The position numbers and the translations under genes were made by a program. Below, in pieces: positions 1 to 11,165 of a DNA stretch of 64,000 nucleotides. The notes under the pieces are model-generated. The model saw nothing but the letters and a program-made list of their open reading frames with translations. It was not told the origin of the DNA and did not search any database. This DNA comes from Hymenopellis radicata (lineage: Eukaryota; Basidiomycota; Agaricomycetes; Agaricales; Physalacriaceae), in contig JADNRX010000002.1 in assembly GCA_015501595.1 (NCBI GenBank), positions 744,001-808,000 of the forward strand, given 5' to 3'. The first letter of the stretch is position 1; each line of letters starts with the position of its first letter.

Positions 1-257
1 CAAGGATAGTAGAAACAGACACTGAAGAGAACATATTGCTCGAGTTGGTGTTGCTGCTCAACCCAGGAATCTACAAGCCTCTTATACAGCTCGCCGCTCT
101 CGCAGAGACCCATACGACGTCGGAACTTGGGATACAGAAGTGGGTACAGTTGAGGCGATTACTGGCATGGCTGGCTACGATTGGACTTTTGAAAGACCAA
201 GCTGGATTAGTAGGTCAGATTGTCCATCATGCGGAGTCGGTCTATGAGCATGGTTGA
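1..257 (+). CDS. possible 3' end of a gene cut by the window edge
   Basis: A reading frame is open from the left edge and ends in TGA at 255-257. It gives about 85 residues rich in Leu, Ile and Ala that look helical, with no motif I recognise. It could be the last exon of a gene lying to the left, or chance. No start codon is visible in the window because the frame is already open at base 1. Function unknown. Confidence 0.3.
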   Translation, partial: RIVETDTEENILLELVLLLNPGIYKPLIQLAALAETHTTSELGIQKWVQLRRLLAWLATIGLLKDQAGLVGQIVHHAESVYEHG

Positions 258-1408
258 ATTACTGTATTCAAAGTCAGTCCCGTAGCGGAGCAACCCATGT
301 TCCCGGTCAAAGCACTGGAGATAAATTCTCGTCAGGAAGAGCACTGTTAACGATTGGAAAATCTTACAACAGAGGAAGAATCCCTAGTTCGATTGACAAC
401 TTTATGAGTTGCAGTCGATGCAGGCCTGAATGAAGATTATCAGTATTTACGAGTGCCAAGGTGTACTCCCTCAACCAAGGAGCAACTGATTCCGCCAAAT
501 GCTACCCGTGTATCACGTTCAGAGCAACGCGCACTTTCTCTATGTTGTAGTATGCACTAGCGCCTCATACACGCTGTAAACAGCAGCATTAGACCTAGCT
601 CCAATCGTCGATGTAAGGCAAGCTAACACACGGCGCCTCAAGAACGTGACGGCCGAGTGAGTGCGACAATGAAATAAGTGGATGATTTTCGGCGCAGGGA
701 TCGCGTCATTAAGCATGCTCATTTGTGGATATCATGTCGATCCAGCGTTGGTCAGATCCGAAAGAAAATCCTAGTCAACCGCCACATACTTTGTTGCGAC
801 CTCCATTTCCAAGAGACTATGCCGCCCACTGTCACGAGGGCTCATCAGATAAGGATGTAGCGTCCTCACGTCATTGCCAAGAGGAACACGTCTAAAAGTC
901 AACAGTCCACAAGGAACCTCAGAAGGGGGTGGATCATATCCTAAGAAGGGAACGACAGTGTGCAAACTTCAAGAGGTATCAAGAAGGGGCACGGAATATG
1001 AACAGCTTTAGCGGTCATGAGCCCAACCTGTACCCAAGTTTCGAAGGAACAACCTTTCTGGTTCCCAAAACAAGTCGCGAAAACAACGTGTCCAAACAAC
1101 TCGCCGGAACGAAGTCGGCAAGGTTTGAAGTAAGGCCTCGCTGTCAAGGTCCTATGACAAGGCACTGCTCCAGTCAACTTATGCGTATGAAACCTGATCA
1201 GAAGTACTCAGTAGTTCTTTGCTGGACTGAATTCGAGTAATACGCACAAAACACTAGAAATTTGTTGTAGGAAATAGAAATGAGGAAAAATAAACAACTC
1301 AACGATATCCACAACTTAGAAACCGCATTCTCGCGAAAACTCGGAAGGACAACCACGAAAACATAATAACATTCACGAGAACCAAAACAAATGGGAAACT
1401 TAATAGTT
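258..1408. other. no recognisable gene
   Basis: About 1.15 kb before the XAP5 stop codon. Short open stretches occur on both strands but none has family motifs, splice-site support or a plausible start context. I see no tRNA, repeat or transposon end here. Confidence 0.5.
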
Positions 1409-2707
1409 CTATGCATGAGTGTACTTGCCATAGTTCTTCTCGGGATCAAAAACCTGGTCAACGAGTCAGTAAAGAAACACAAGAAAGAAACCCGACTGAC
1501 CTCCCATCTCGACGCCGGAAAGATGTGTTTATTCCTCTGATAGTAGCTGCGTTCCACAACTTTGCCCGTATGCGATTCGTCCTTTTCTTTAGTCGCGTCG
1601 GCAAGCAATCGCACGTCGTCGTACACATCGAAGTTGAACAGTGGTCCAGACTTGCCCCGCGCCTTATTTATGATGAAATCGTAGAAGGTGTAATGCTGCA
1701 TTTGGGAAGTCGGTAAGAATTCAGAAAAAGCCCAGGACAGTCACGAAGCGGCAAACACGAACATGGGGTATGATGAGATCCTCCTAAGAAGGCGTCAAGA
1801 ACGATTCGAGCATCAAGGCAGAACCAGCTCACCTTGACATACATCAGGTTGTCAACGTTCACGCCTCGCAGTTCCGAGTGCTGGTTTCTACATTTTTCCA
1901 AGAAGCTCCCAATGTCGTCGCCCTTTTTGCACTACACGCCACAAATAGTGAAGGTAATGCATCTGATGGTCAGTCAAATGAAGGAGAAAGTTCAAGTCAA
2001 CTTACCATGACGCTCTTACGATGACCACTGCCATCCCAATAAGAATAAGTGACTTCTACTGACTCCTGCTTTATCTCTTCTTGGCGTTGAAGCCATTCCT
2101 GGCGGAGACGTTCGCGTTCTCTGCGCTCAGCCTCTTCGCGGTCTCTGTCCGGTAAAAAGGACGTGTCAACGTTGGGATTCTTGCGGAACTTGCCGCGCTT
2201 GGCTGGAGGGCCGTCTTCATCCTCGTTGTTGTTCGACGGAGTAGGCGCCGAGGAAGAGTCAGCATCGCCCTCGTCGTCCATGGCGAACGAAAGCGTGGCT
2301 TTGGCGGCTTTTTTCCGTTTCTTCAGTTTCTTTGTGTCATCTCTAAACAGATTCTCCACATCCTATAAGCCATCTTTACTTGTATGACGGAGAGAGAGAA
2401 GGGGAAGGATTGGAGAGGAACGAAGAACATACTTGAGTTCGCTGGTTTTTGCGGCCTCTCTGGCCTTTGCCTCTTCGAGTTCCTTGCGTTTCTGCTGGAA
2501 TTCCTCGAGATGAACGAGGCCGACAGTGCTATGCTTGAGCGTCTCTTCGACGGAGTCGTGCTGTCCAACGAAACGGTTTACAGAGGGCCTGGCCTTTTCC
2601 GTTTCGCTAATGAGCGTCTTTTTCTGGCGCTCGAATTCTTCGCGCATCTGGTCGCGCTGCTTGGCCAGAGCTTCTTCGCGGCGGCCTTCGCCTTTGCTGG
2701 ACGACAT
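1409..2707 (-). CDS. XAP5/FAM50 family protein
   Basis: Nuclear protein of the XAP5 (FAM50) family, linked to gene expression and splicing in other eukaryotes. Six exons can be joined. The N-terminal part is a highly charged coiled coil (start codon complement at 2705-2707), followed by a Lys-rich segment, then the family core with [12 protein letters not shown] and SYWDGSGHR, then ending with [12 protein letters not shown] and HIFPASRWE. The last tiny exon (about 1409-1453) gives [14 protein letters not shown] and stop, which matches the usual family C-terminus. Donor sites such as gtaagt after GHRKSVM and gtgagc after NLMYVK support the joins. The start codon is only 62 bp from that of the divergent uS13m gene, so the two share a promoter region. 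Family assignment is secure; the exact role in this organism is inference. Confidence 0.93.
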
Positions 2708-2769
2708 GGTGGTAACAATCAGAGAGTAAGTGGATCCCGTGACATTCCCGCCTTTCTCTCTTGACCCCC

Positions 2770-3377
2770 ATGGTCCATATATTGGGTATCAAGCTCAATG
2801 ATGGGCAGCGAGCACGAGTGAGCTATTCCCTTGAAAAATATAACATTTGTGTATTCACATTGATACCCAGTTTGCTCTGACTGAATTTTATGGCGTCGGC
2901 CATCACGTAGCGCACCGACTCTGCGCTCGGTTCCAGATACACGACCAGGCCAAAGTTGGAGAGCTGACACCCTTCCAAATCACGTCGCTGGCATCCTTCC
3001 TGTCGTCTCCGCAAACAGCGCCCCCGCTACCCAAATTCCCACTTGCTACGCGGTACTATGTACCTCCGCCACCCTCGACACCTCTACAAAAGCTGCAGGA
3101 AGAATTTCGCGAGAAAAAAGCGGAAAGAGATGCTGAAAAAGCGAAACAGGCGGCCAAGATTGGGATTCAAAAGTTGCCACCACGCGACCCACTGAACAAT
3201 CTGAAGATTGAATCCGAGCTGAAGAGGGAAATTCGGGATAACATCATGCACCACCGTTCGATTGGTACATGGCGCGGCAGGAGGCATGGTATGGGTCTAC
3301 CGGTGCGCGGCCAGCGTACACGGACGAATGCAAAGACAGCGAAGAAACTGAACCATATGGGCCGCTTCAACACCTAG
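2770..3377 (+). CDS. SWS2: mitochondrial small-subunit ribosomal protein uS13m
   Basis: Bacterial S13-type protein of the mitochondrial ribosome. Exon 1 is 2770-2817 ([16 protein letters not shown]), then a 53-nt intron gtgagc...cccag, then one long exon to the TAG at 3375-3377. Family features seen are the N-terminal H-I-x-G start, [16 protein letters not shown], and the conserved basic C-terminal part with [27 protein letters not shown] central Lys/Glu-rich insertion (about residues 75-125) is longer than in bacterial S13. The divergent neighbour is XAP5; the convergent neighbour BET3 ends 22 bp away. Starting further downstream would lose the conserved N-terminal residues, so the ATG at 2770 is preferred. 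Confidence 0.92.
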
Positions 3378-3399
3378 TATACAGAATAATATCTCTTAT

Positions 3400-4136
3400 T
3401 TAATCGTCTCCCACCGGAATCTCCTCGTCGAGCGTCTTGATTAACCGCACCCGAATTTCTGTCGTCTCGTCTCCTCGAAGGACGTCAGATACGAATTCCG
3501 CCTGAACCTGCATCTGCACCATCTCCAGTGCGCCACGCAGGACGCCACATAACACATTGCTGAACCATAGACCACCCTCGAGCGCGTCTTCAGGCAGCTC
3601 GACAAACTCGGCAAGCGGATTCTCGTCCAACGTTAGAGTAAAGTAGGCCCCGGAACTCGGCCCTGTAGGCGCTGAACCTGTGCTCATTGGACGGGGAGAC
3701 GTAGATGTTGAAGGTGGTGCACCATGCGTTACAGATGGTGAAATATTGAGAAACGATTTGAATCCGACCTGCGAAAAGCTGTCAGTCACCAGCTATGTAA
3801 CATCCCGATACGACGTGAATCACTTTGGACACGACTTCGCCCACTTCACGAAAGTCTGAGCATCGTCCAAGATTGCTTTTCGCTAGAAAATCCTCGATAA
3901 GCCGCGTCCCAATGTTGTATCCCATCTTCTCTAGCTGTTTGTTCACTTCCGCGTAGTCCTCATAGTCCTGTATCAATTGCACGACCAGCGCCCCGTACGT
4001 CAATGCGAATAATTCTGCATTCTGCATAAATTAACGTCCATAAACGGCCATGATATCGTGCACGTACCACTTTCTCTGCGCGTCCTTTCCAAAGATCCTC
4101 CCCAATCCCCTTGTACTGCTTGCTGGTGGTCGCCAT
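3400..4136 (-). CDS. BET3: TRAPP complex subunit BET3 (TRAPPC3)
   Basis: Core subunit of the TRAPP complexes, which act as a Rab/Ypt1 exchange factor in ER-to-Golgi and later transport. Three exons: MATTSKQYKGIGEDLWKGRA from 4136, a second exon with NAELFALTYGALVVQL and KQLEKMGYNIGTRLIEDFLA, and a third with FLNISPSVT, LDENPLAEFVELP and LCGVLRGALEMVQM. The Cys in NLGRCSDF corresponds to the conserved acylated Cys of the family. A Ser/Thr/Pro-rich loop of about 20 residues after SPSVT is longer than in yeast or human. The gene starts only 49 bp from the start of the divergent BUD23 gene. Confidence 0.95.
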
Positions 4137-4185
4137 CTAAGATGATGAATGGCACGTGACATTAAACTTTTCAGCCTCGACCAGC

Positions 4186-5297
4186 ATGTCAAGACCAGAG
4201 CTACAGGCTCCCCCCGAAATCGCAAGTCAATTTCGTTGGTATTATTGTGAATTTATGATTACATCCTACTGTAGTATTATGGCGATAGCGAAGCCAAGAA
4301 ATACACCGGAAAGTACGCACGTTTTGCCCGCGTTCTGGATGTCGATAACCAAAATGCAGTACTCGCAATCAGCAAATTCAGGCCGACATGACCTACCGTG
4401 CTCTTGAACTACTATCTCTCCCTCCCAATGAACCGGCGTTTCTATTGGACATTGGATGTGGATCGGGATTATCTGGCGAAATACTGGATGAAGAAGGTTA
4501 CATCTGGACAGGCGTGGATATTGCGCCCAGCATGCTAGGTGCTTGGAATATGCCCATCTATAGTACTGGATACTTACATCCTGCTAGAGGTTGCACTGGA
4601 ACGCCAAGTCGAAGGCGATCTCTTTCTTCAGGACATCGGACAAGGCTTCGGATTCCGTCCCGGAAGCTTTGACGGCGCTATAAGGTTTACTCTCTTAAAC
4701 TCTCTAAAAACAACAGGCCGTTCTGACACTGGTTTCTTAGTATATCTGTCCTCCAATGGCTCTTAAATGCCGAAACATCTCATCCTACATCATCCCCTCC
4801 TCATCGTCTTACGCGCTTCTTCACCACCCTACACTCCGCTCTCAAAAACCCTTCGCGCGCCGTATTCCAATTCTATCCATCCTCTGACGACCAAATAACT
4901 CTCATATCAACTATAGCCCAGAAGGCTGGCTTCGGCGGTGGCGTGGTTGTGGATTATCCCAATTCCAAAAAAGCCCGCAAGGTCTTCCTATGCCTATTCG
5001 TCGGCGGGGGTGGCGGTCAACAGCAGGTGCCACAGGGTCTTGACGGAGAAGTCGAGGACGACGGAAAGGCTAGGTTCGAGAGGAGACGAGAGCGCGAAAA
5101 AATGCGCTCGTCGAAAAAGAGGAAATCCATCAAGGATAAGGATTGGATTCTCAAGAAAAAAGACGCAAGTCTTTCCTCTTGGTTGATGCATCTACATACT
5201 CATCTGACCTGTTCCACAGCTCTATCGTAAAAGAGGAAAGGAAAGTGTTCCTCGAGACTCAAAATTTACTGGACGGAAACGACGGCCGGTTTTCTGA
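4186..5297 (+). CDS. BUD23: 18S rRNA (guanine-N7)-methyltransferase BUD23
   Basis: SAM-dependent methyltransferase that modifies a conserved guanine of 18S rRNA in the nucleus during 40S assembly. Exons can be joined to give [20 protein letters not shown] at the start, SAM-binding motif [13 protein letters not shown], the motif [16 protein letters not shown], then the Lys/Arg-rich C-terminus [13 protein letters not shown] ... RKRRPVF ending in TGA at 5295-5297. Two of its introns begin with GC instead of GT: 4222-4274 (gcaagt...ctgtag) and 5165-5219 (gcaagt...ccacag); no in-frame GT alternative was found for either. The last exon plus its intron and downstream sequence are duplicated immediately after the gene. 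Confidence 0.93.
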
Positions 5298-5750
5298 TGT
5301 CTTTCAGCGCTACGCTGTTTGTAGACTAGATTTTCATCATCTGCTATGCATACACACGTTTGATGAACCGTTAAGACGGATGCATTACTATAGTCGGTGA
5401 GTCGGAGATGGTCTATTCTCATCCCAAAGACGGACCTTAAACCTCGCGGCAAATGGCACCTTGCGAAAAAAGACGCAGGTCTTTCCTCTTGGTTGATGCA
5501 TCTACACACTCATCTGACCTGTTCCGCGGCTCTATCGTAAAAGAGGAAAGGAAAGTGTTCCTCGACGGAAACGACAGCCAGTTTTCTGGTGTCTTTCAGT
5601 GGTACGCTTTTGTAGACTAGATTTTCATTATCTGCTATCCATACACACGTTTTATGAACTGTGGAGACAGATTCATTACTATAGACGGCGAGGCGAATAT
5701 GGTCTATTCTCATCCCAAAGACGGACCTTAGTCCTCGCACCTTACGGCGA
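5155..5750 (+). repeat. tandem duplication of the BUD23 3' end, second copy decayed
   Basis: Two direct copies of about 300 bp, roughly 5155-5463 and 5465-5750. Each begins with gaaaaaagacgca(a/g)gtctt, passes through the BUD23 last intron and last exon, and ends with the shared stretch gtctattctcatcccaaag. The first copy is the functional gene end. In the second copy the intron acceptor cag has become cgg, the exon has lost about 19 bases before cgacggaaacgac, and many single-base differences are present, so it is a non-functional partial gene copy. Confidence 0.9.
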
Positions 5751-6026
5751 TACTGTGGGGCCCTCAAATGACGGTTTATGACTGTATTGTGACTCGGACT
5801 CGTTCAATCGCTAACCATTCAGAAGTGTGAACGTAGCTGTTGACGTGTATCCTTCATCCCAGCGTCAAATACATCCTGTGGGAGTTCCCAAATTTAATGG
5901 CTTGAAGCGTACCTTTCCGTTTCCGCATATCGAGCTTCAAGTTCTAGTTGTGGGTTGACAGTCTTGAACTCTAAGTATGATAATTTGGACAAGGCACGTA
6001 GTAGTGGCTATTTTGATGTTCTAGAA

Positions 6027-7639
6027 TTATAGTTGCATAGAATACTTGGTTTGGTAGAGCCCCCGACACGCCGCGAGCACGTCCTTGGCCTCTGTCAATA
6101 TGAATAAGCCCTGAAGGTCCGCCATGCTAACGCGGCGACCAGCGTTCATCTCCTCAGAGACTAAGCTTGCCAAGTTCCGACCGAGTTCCTCCTTGTCTTT
6201 TCCGTAGAACAGGATACACAGGTTATATGCCTGTTCGGGAACAGCATGATCTAAGAGCTCAGTCATGTCTACACGTCCCGGACGAATCAATGCTGGGTCG
6301 AGCCGTTCAATGTGATTGGTCGTCATAAACAGGATGCGTTCCTCGCCGGAGGTAACCCCGTCCAGGGCGTTAAGGACACCAGAGAAAGTCACAGACGATT
6401 GGTATCTATACTTGTCATGATTAGAGATCCCCGACAAGATGAGGAGAAGTCTTACCCATCTGCAGATGTTTGTACGCGCTTGTTGAATGCCCCATCGAGA
6501 TCTTCGATGAGAATGAAGGTTTTCGGAGGGGCCTTGGCAAGAAGAAGAGCGAACAGGTCATCTCCCATGCCGCGCGAAGACAGACTAATGACACTAATGT
6601 CATAGTTAAACGCACCAGCGAGGGCCTGGATGAAAGAAGTCTTGCCGGTTCCCGGTGGACCATGAAGTAGATATCCGCGCCGATATGGGATCCCGCGTTC
6701 AGCGTACCACTGCCGCCTGTCCATGAATGACTTGACATCACCGTAAATCCGCTCAGCCTGGCCAGGTGCAAGGATGACACTGCTAAGCGGCCGACGGGGA
6801 CGTGGATTCCCAAATGGCTTCCAATCAGTGTGCCACGTCGTGTTGATGATGAGTTTATTATGCTGCTGCTGCAGCGCGACATTCCGTGCCTCCGTAAGCA
6901 TGGTCGGAAAAATGTGACGATCTCGTGAAAGTGTGGTCAACGAAATGGTTTCCCATGGTTCGCCGGTGCTGAGATTGACAGCGCGCGTTTCACGCTCCTT
7001 GGTCATCTCGAATAGAATGTCAGACAAGATTGAATCGAAGGTGGGCATGCATACCTTTATCCAGGCGCGTTTGTACTTGAAATAGTGATTCCCTTGACCG
7101 GCTACGAGATTGAAAGTGACTGGTCCGCCCTTCTCATCGTGGCCCACTGTTGCCACGCTCAGCTCGTGACTACGTGCCCATCGTACAGTTGTAGATCCAG
7201 TTTGGCGTTGTTGGGCAGCCATCCAAGAGAGGAACCAGTGGTAAGAGGGATCCGTGTTTTTTAGCTCAAGCTTAACAAGTAGTCGCCGCTGCAAAGCACT
7301 AGTACCAAGTTGGGCGAATTTACTTAGGTATGTCACTGCGAATCCTAATCCCTTGGAGAAGAAGTTATACGCGTGAGGTTGCGGAGACAAATTGTTTTGA
7401 CTGTACCATTAATCCGAAACCAGCACTGAAGATCTGGCTACACTTGAGGCATGGCGGTCAGACGCACCACCACCACACGGAGAAAAAACTACGCACTTGT
7501 CAATGGGAATACCAAGCATGGTCATGAATTTTGTGAGTGGTCCGCCATTTTGCAAGGCATTCGGCGAAGACGGTGACAAGTTGGAAGAATCTGGGACCAG
7601 CTCTTTGGGTATGCCAGGCGGAATAAACCCTGGAGGCAT
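6027..7639 (-). CDS. BCS1-like AAA ATPase
   Basis: AAA ATPase of the BCS1 family; the founding member moves the folded Rieske protein across the mitochondrial inner membrane for complex III assembly. Three exons. The BCS1-specific N-terminal domain spans about residues 60-250, followed by the AAA module with Walker A GPPGTGKTSFI, Walker B ILIEDLDGAF and the second-region motif GVTSGEERILFMTTNH, then RLDPALIRPGRVD. The N-terminus (MPPGFIPPGIPKELV) is Pro-rich and I do not see a clear single membrane segment as in true BCS1. Fungi carry several BCS1-like paralogues, so the substrate is uncertain. Start chosen at the first ATG in the first exon. Confidence 0.88.
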
Positions 7640-7792
7640 AAAGCTAAGAATGCAGTAACAATGGCTCCAGCAAACCGTTCAGTGGTTCTCGGAAGAAGCA
7701 GGTGACAAAACCGCTGTATTTCCTTTTTTAGAACTCCCTCTTTTTTCCTTTCATCACCTCCACGACACGCGGTCTCGCGAATTTGGGACGCG

Positions 7793-9573
7793 ATGCCGCC
7801 AATTCACCCCTCTGTCGCCGACGCATACAGAATTCTTGGTCTGGACCAGGTGCGTAGCCTTGTCTCGGGTCGACTGGACTAGCAGTAACGAATTTGCACC
7901 ACAATAGGACGCCTCATTGGACCTCATAAAGAGCACTTACAAGAAGGTAAGTAGCCAGATTTTTCTTATTTCTGACGTTAACTTTGCCTTTAGATCGCTC
8001 TACGCACTCATCCAGATAAGAACCCAAACAATCCTGACGCTACCGCCGAGTTTCAGAGGGTGGGCGACGCATACACAACTCTTCTCGAGCATCTTGATCC
8101 AGAGACTGCCCGTGACACTGGCTTCTGGCGCGACGAGGATTCTGACTCTGATAATGAGTTCTACGCTTACGAGAGAATGGACTTTTACATGTATGTACGC
8201 TCTCCCTCCATTAACGACCTTGGTCTCATCTCTATCGTACAGGTTCCTTTTCGAGGAACTGTTTCGGAGAAGTCACAGCAGGACGTACCCAGGCGAGTGA
8301 TTCATGTAGTACGGCCGATTGCGTATTAGACTTATAGTTCATGTATAGGAAGGAGGTCTTATCACCGTACTCATGAGGTCCCTGGTGAAACTCCTGAGCA
8401 GTACCAAGCTCGTCTCCGGCGGTCTAGGGAAGAACAACAAGCTGCGGAAAGACGCCGTAAAGAAGAATCTGAAGCACGCAAGAAACGCAAGGAGGAGGAG
8501 CGCGAACGAGGTATGTCTATTTTACTGTTTGATTAAGGTGCAGATCTGATATATGCCGTAAAGACCGTCAACAAGCCGAACAACGGAGGTTGGACGCTAT
8601 CAAAGCTAAGAAGACGCAGGCAGAGAACGAGCGAAAGGGTGCAGAGGCCACAATTCTCAATGCGCGGAAGAAGGCGCAAACTCTTCGATCGTCCGTCTTT
8701 GCAGCCGCACGCGCAGGTCAAATCGAGAAGGTTAAGAAGGGCATCTGGGAAGACGGTGTCGATGCTACTGGGGGCGAAGTGAATCCTGGGTGCGACGAGT
8801 TCGTACCAAAGCTGCCCAAAGATTCCAAGGAAACTCTGGTTCATATTGCGGTAAAACAGGGCAACTTGGAGCTAGTGGAATGGCTTCAATCACACAGTGA
8901 GTAGCCTCTTCCATATGCCGTTGTCCTCGTGACCTGATACCCCTCTAGATGCCAATTCGGAAGAAGCACGAAATGTGGATGGTTTGACGCCTTTCCACGT
9001 CGCTCTCCAGCTCGGCAACATCAAACTTGTCAAATACTTCTTCGACAACCATGACCCAAAGGAGGAAGACTTTAAAGACGTCTATCGTGCGCCAGAGTCT
9101 ACCACCCTAGTCTCGCTTGCCATTCTTTCCCACGAGCCCGAGCTTGTCTGGATGATTCTTGACAAGTCTCTCGCTTCTACCGACGACATAAACGCGTCGT
9201 GGTCGTGGCTCACATCTGCGGAAGGCCGGACCGCCATGACGAAGCGTGCCAATTACAAAAATAAAGAACAGCTGGAACGCTTCAAGGATATTGTAGCTCT
9301 TGTGGCTCAATATGGCGGCTTCACACCTCCATCTACACCTATTGTGAGCGAGCAGGAGGATCAAGAGAGCGTGTCTACACCTCAAGAGAACGCTCCTCGC
9401 AAGCCGGCCAGGTCTAAACATCGACGTGCTGAGTCTAACATCCGGCAGATGACACTGCAGAGACTTCCCAAATACCAGGGCCTCAGCCTTCTCAGCGCGG
9501 ACGAGGAAGAGGACGGGGTCGAGGACGGGGTCGCGGGCGCGGCCGTGGCCAAGCTCCAGTGTCACCAGTATGA
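7793..9573 (+). CDS. J-domain protein with ankyrin-repeat region and RG-rich tail
   Basis: Probable Hsp70 co-chaperone. The N-terminal J domain (about residues 1-75) starts MPPIHPSVADAYRILGL and contains the HPD motif in LRTHPDKNPNNP. It is followed by an acidic stretch, a long Lys/Arg/Glu coiled coil (EEQQAAERRRKEESEARKK), then ankyrin-like repeats (ETLVHIAVKQGNLELVEWL; DGLTPFHVALQLGNIKLVKY). One intron (8293-8348) starts with GC. If the last intron is taken as a 53-nt gtgctg...taccag intron, the protein ends in about ten Arg-Gly pairs and QAPVSPV with stop at 9571-9573; without it the frame runs on into unrelated sequence. The RG tail suggests RNA or ribosome contact, which is inference. 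I know no standard gene name. Confidence 0.82.
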
Positions 9574-9877
9574 ACTCTTTCGCATCCACGCATTCGTATC
9601 CGGCGTCAAAGTTTTGTCCACATCTTGCAGTTTTTATCTTCATGTTTCATAGCAGGTTCATCTCATCGACTTTTTTCCATTATCCATGCATGCATACTAT
9701 CGCGTTGTTTTTTTAATTTACCATACCAGTCCTCGAGTGTATTGTACAGTTGCCAGGCTCAATCGAAGAGAATTGAACGAATTTTGAACGTCGAAGAGCA
9801 AGTTGTTTGGGCCTGAAGGTGTCGATCAACAAACCCTGCTTCCTACCGCCATAATCATACCGAGGGCGTATTCAACA
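9574..9877. other. intergenic, no gene seen
   Basis: About 300 bp between the J-domain gene and LUC7, both on the + strand. It is T-rich after the first gene, as expected for a 3' end region, and holds nothing else I can support. Confidence 0.5.
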
Positions 9878-11165
9878 ATGGGTCGACTAGCGGAGATGCA
9901 GCGAAAGCTCTTAGAGGTGCGTTATCCCTGTGAGGCTGGTGAAGCTTTTAACATGTGTATTGCAGCAAATGATGGGACCAGAAGCAATGGGCGTCGCAAA
10001 TGCCAACCTGGTTTGGTCCGATGACAAAGTGTGCAGGAATTTCCTCTGTGGGACCTGTCCCCACACCCTTTTCACCAACACAGTATGCGCACACTCAATT
10101 CCCCTTCATACTCGCAGGTATCCTGACTATACTGTCCTCAGAAAATGGACCTCGGCGCGTGTCCGAAATCACACACGGAACGCCTCAAGACTGAATATAA
10201 CGCCGCGAAAGAGGCCACTCCTACCGACCCCATATTCAACCGATTCCAAATGGAATACGAAACCAACATCTTCACCTTCGTGGACGAATGTGACCGCCGA
10301 ATTCGTGCTGCTCATAGGCGGTTAGAGAAGACCCCCGAAGAGAACGCGAAGACTACAAATTTGGTGCCTGTCATTCTTATCCCTCATTTACACATCATTA
10401 ACTGCTGCCACAGATGAAAGAAATAGCTGAGATTGAACTCGCAATACAAGGGGGAACTGAAAAAATTGAGTCCCTTGGTAAGTATCCCATTTCGATGATG
10501 TTCTATCACTCATAGTGTGGGTTTGTAGGTGACGAAGGCAAGGTTGAAGAATCGATGAAGGAGATGCAAGCGATAGAAGCTTTGAAAAGTGAGAAGGGTG
10601 AGAAGGAGGTGAGGCTCTGTTGTACTTTCTACCGATTCGTTATTGACTGCATCTTTCACAGCGCGAGCTACAGCAATTAACAGACACTTCGGGTGCTTCT
10701 GGTCACCAGAAACTGCGTGTCTGTGATGTCTGCGGTGCGTACCTGTCAGTATTGGACTCGGATAGACGACTCGCCGACCACTTTGGTGGTAAAGTGAGTA
10801 CACTCTCATTTTCATCGCTGCCGTATGATATTAACTGTCACTGTTAGATGCATCTTGGGTATCATGAACTGCGAAACATGCTTTCCAAGTTCCGTGAGGA
10901 GAGGGAGAAGCGAAAGGCGGCGGCCCCTGCGATGTCTGGTTCTGCAAACGGTGCATCATCGGGGCCTCCTGGACGCTCGGGTGGAGACTATCGTTCTTCT
11001 CGTGGTGAGGACTATCGTGACCGCGACCGCGATCGAGGATATGGCGACCGGCATTCGTCGCGTTACGAGTAAGTGTGGATGTCATTTTTCAAACACAGTC
11101 TAACGCAGCACAGTGACCGCCGACGTCGATCCCGGAGTCCACGAAGGCGTACCGGATATGACTGA
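9878..11165 (+). CDS. LUC7: LUC7-type U1 snRNP protein
   Basis: Component of the U1 snRNP that helps choose 5' splice sites. Start MGRLAEMQRKLLE; at least seven exons. The first zinc finger is CCCH-like (VCRNFLCGTCPHTLF ... DLGACPKSH), followed by a coiled coil, then a C2H2-like second finger (CDVCGAYLSV ... HFGGKMHLGYHELR). The C-terminus is low complexity, with Arg-Asp/Arg-Glu runs and a final RRRRSRSPRRRTGYD, an RS-like domain as in animal and plant LUC7L rather than the short yeast form. Stop TGA at 11163-11165. Confidence 0.93.
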
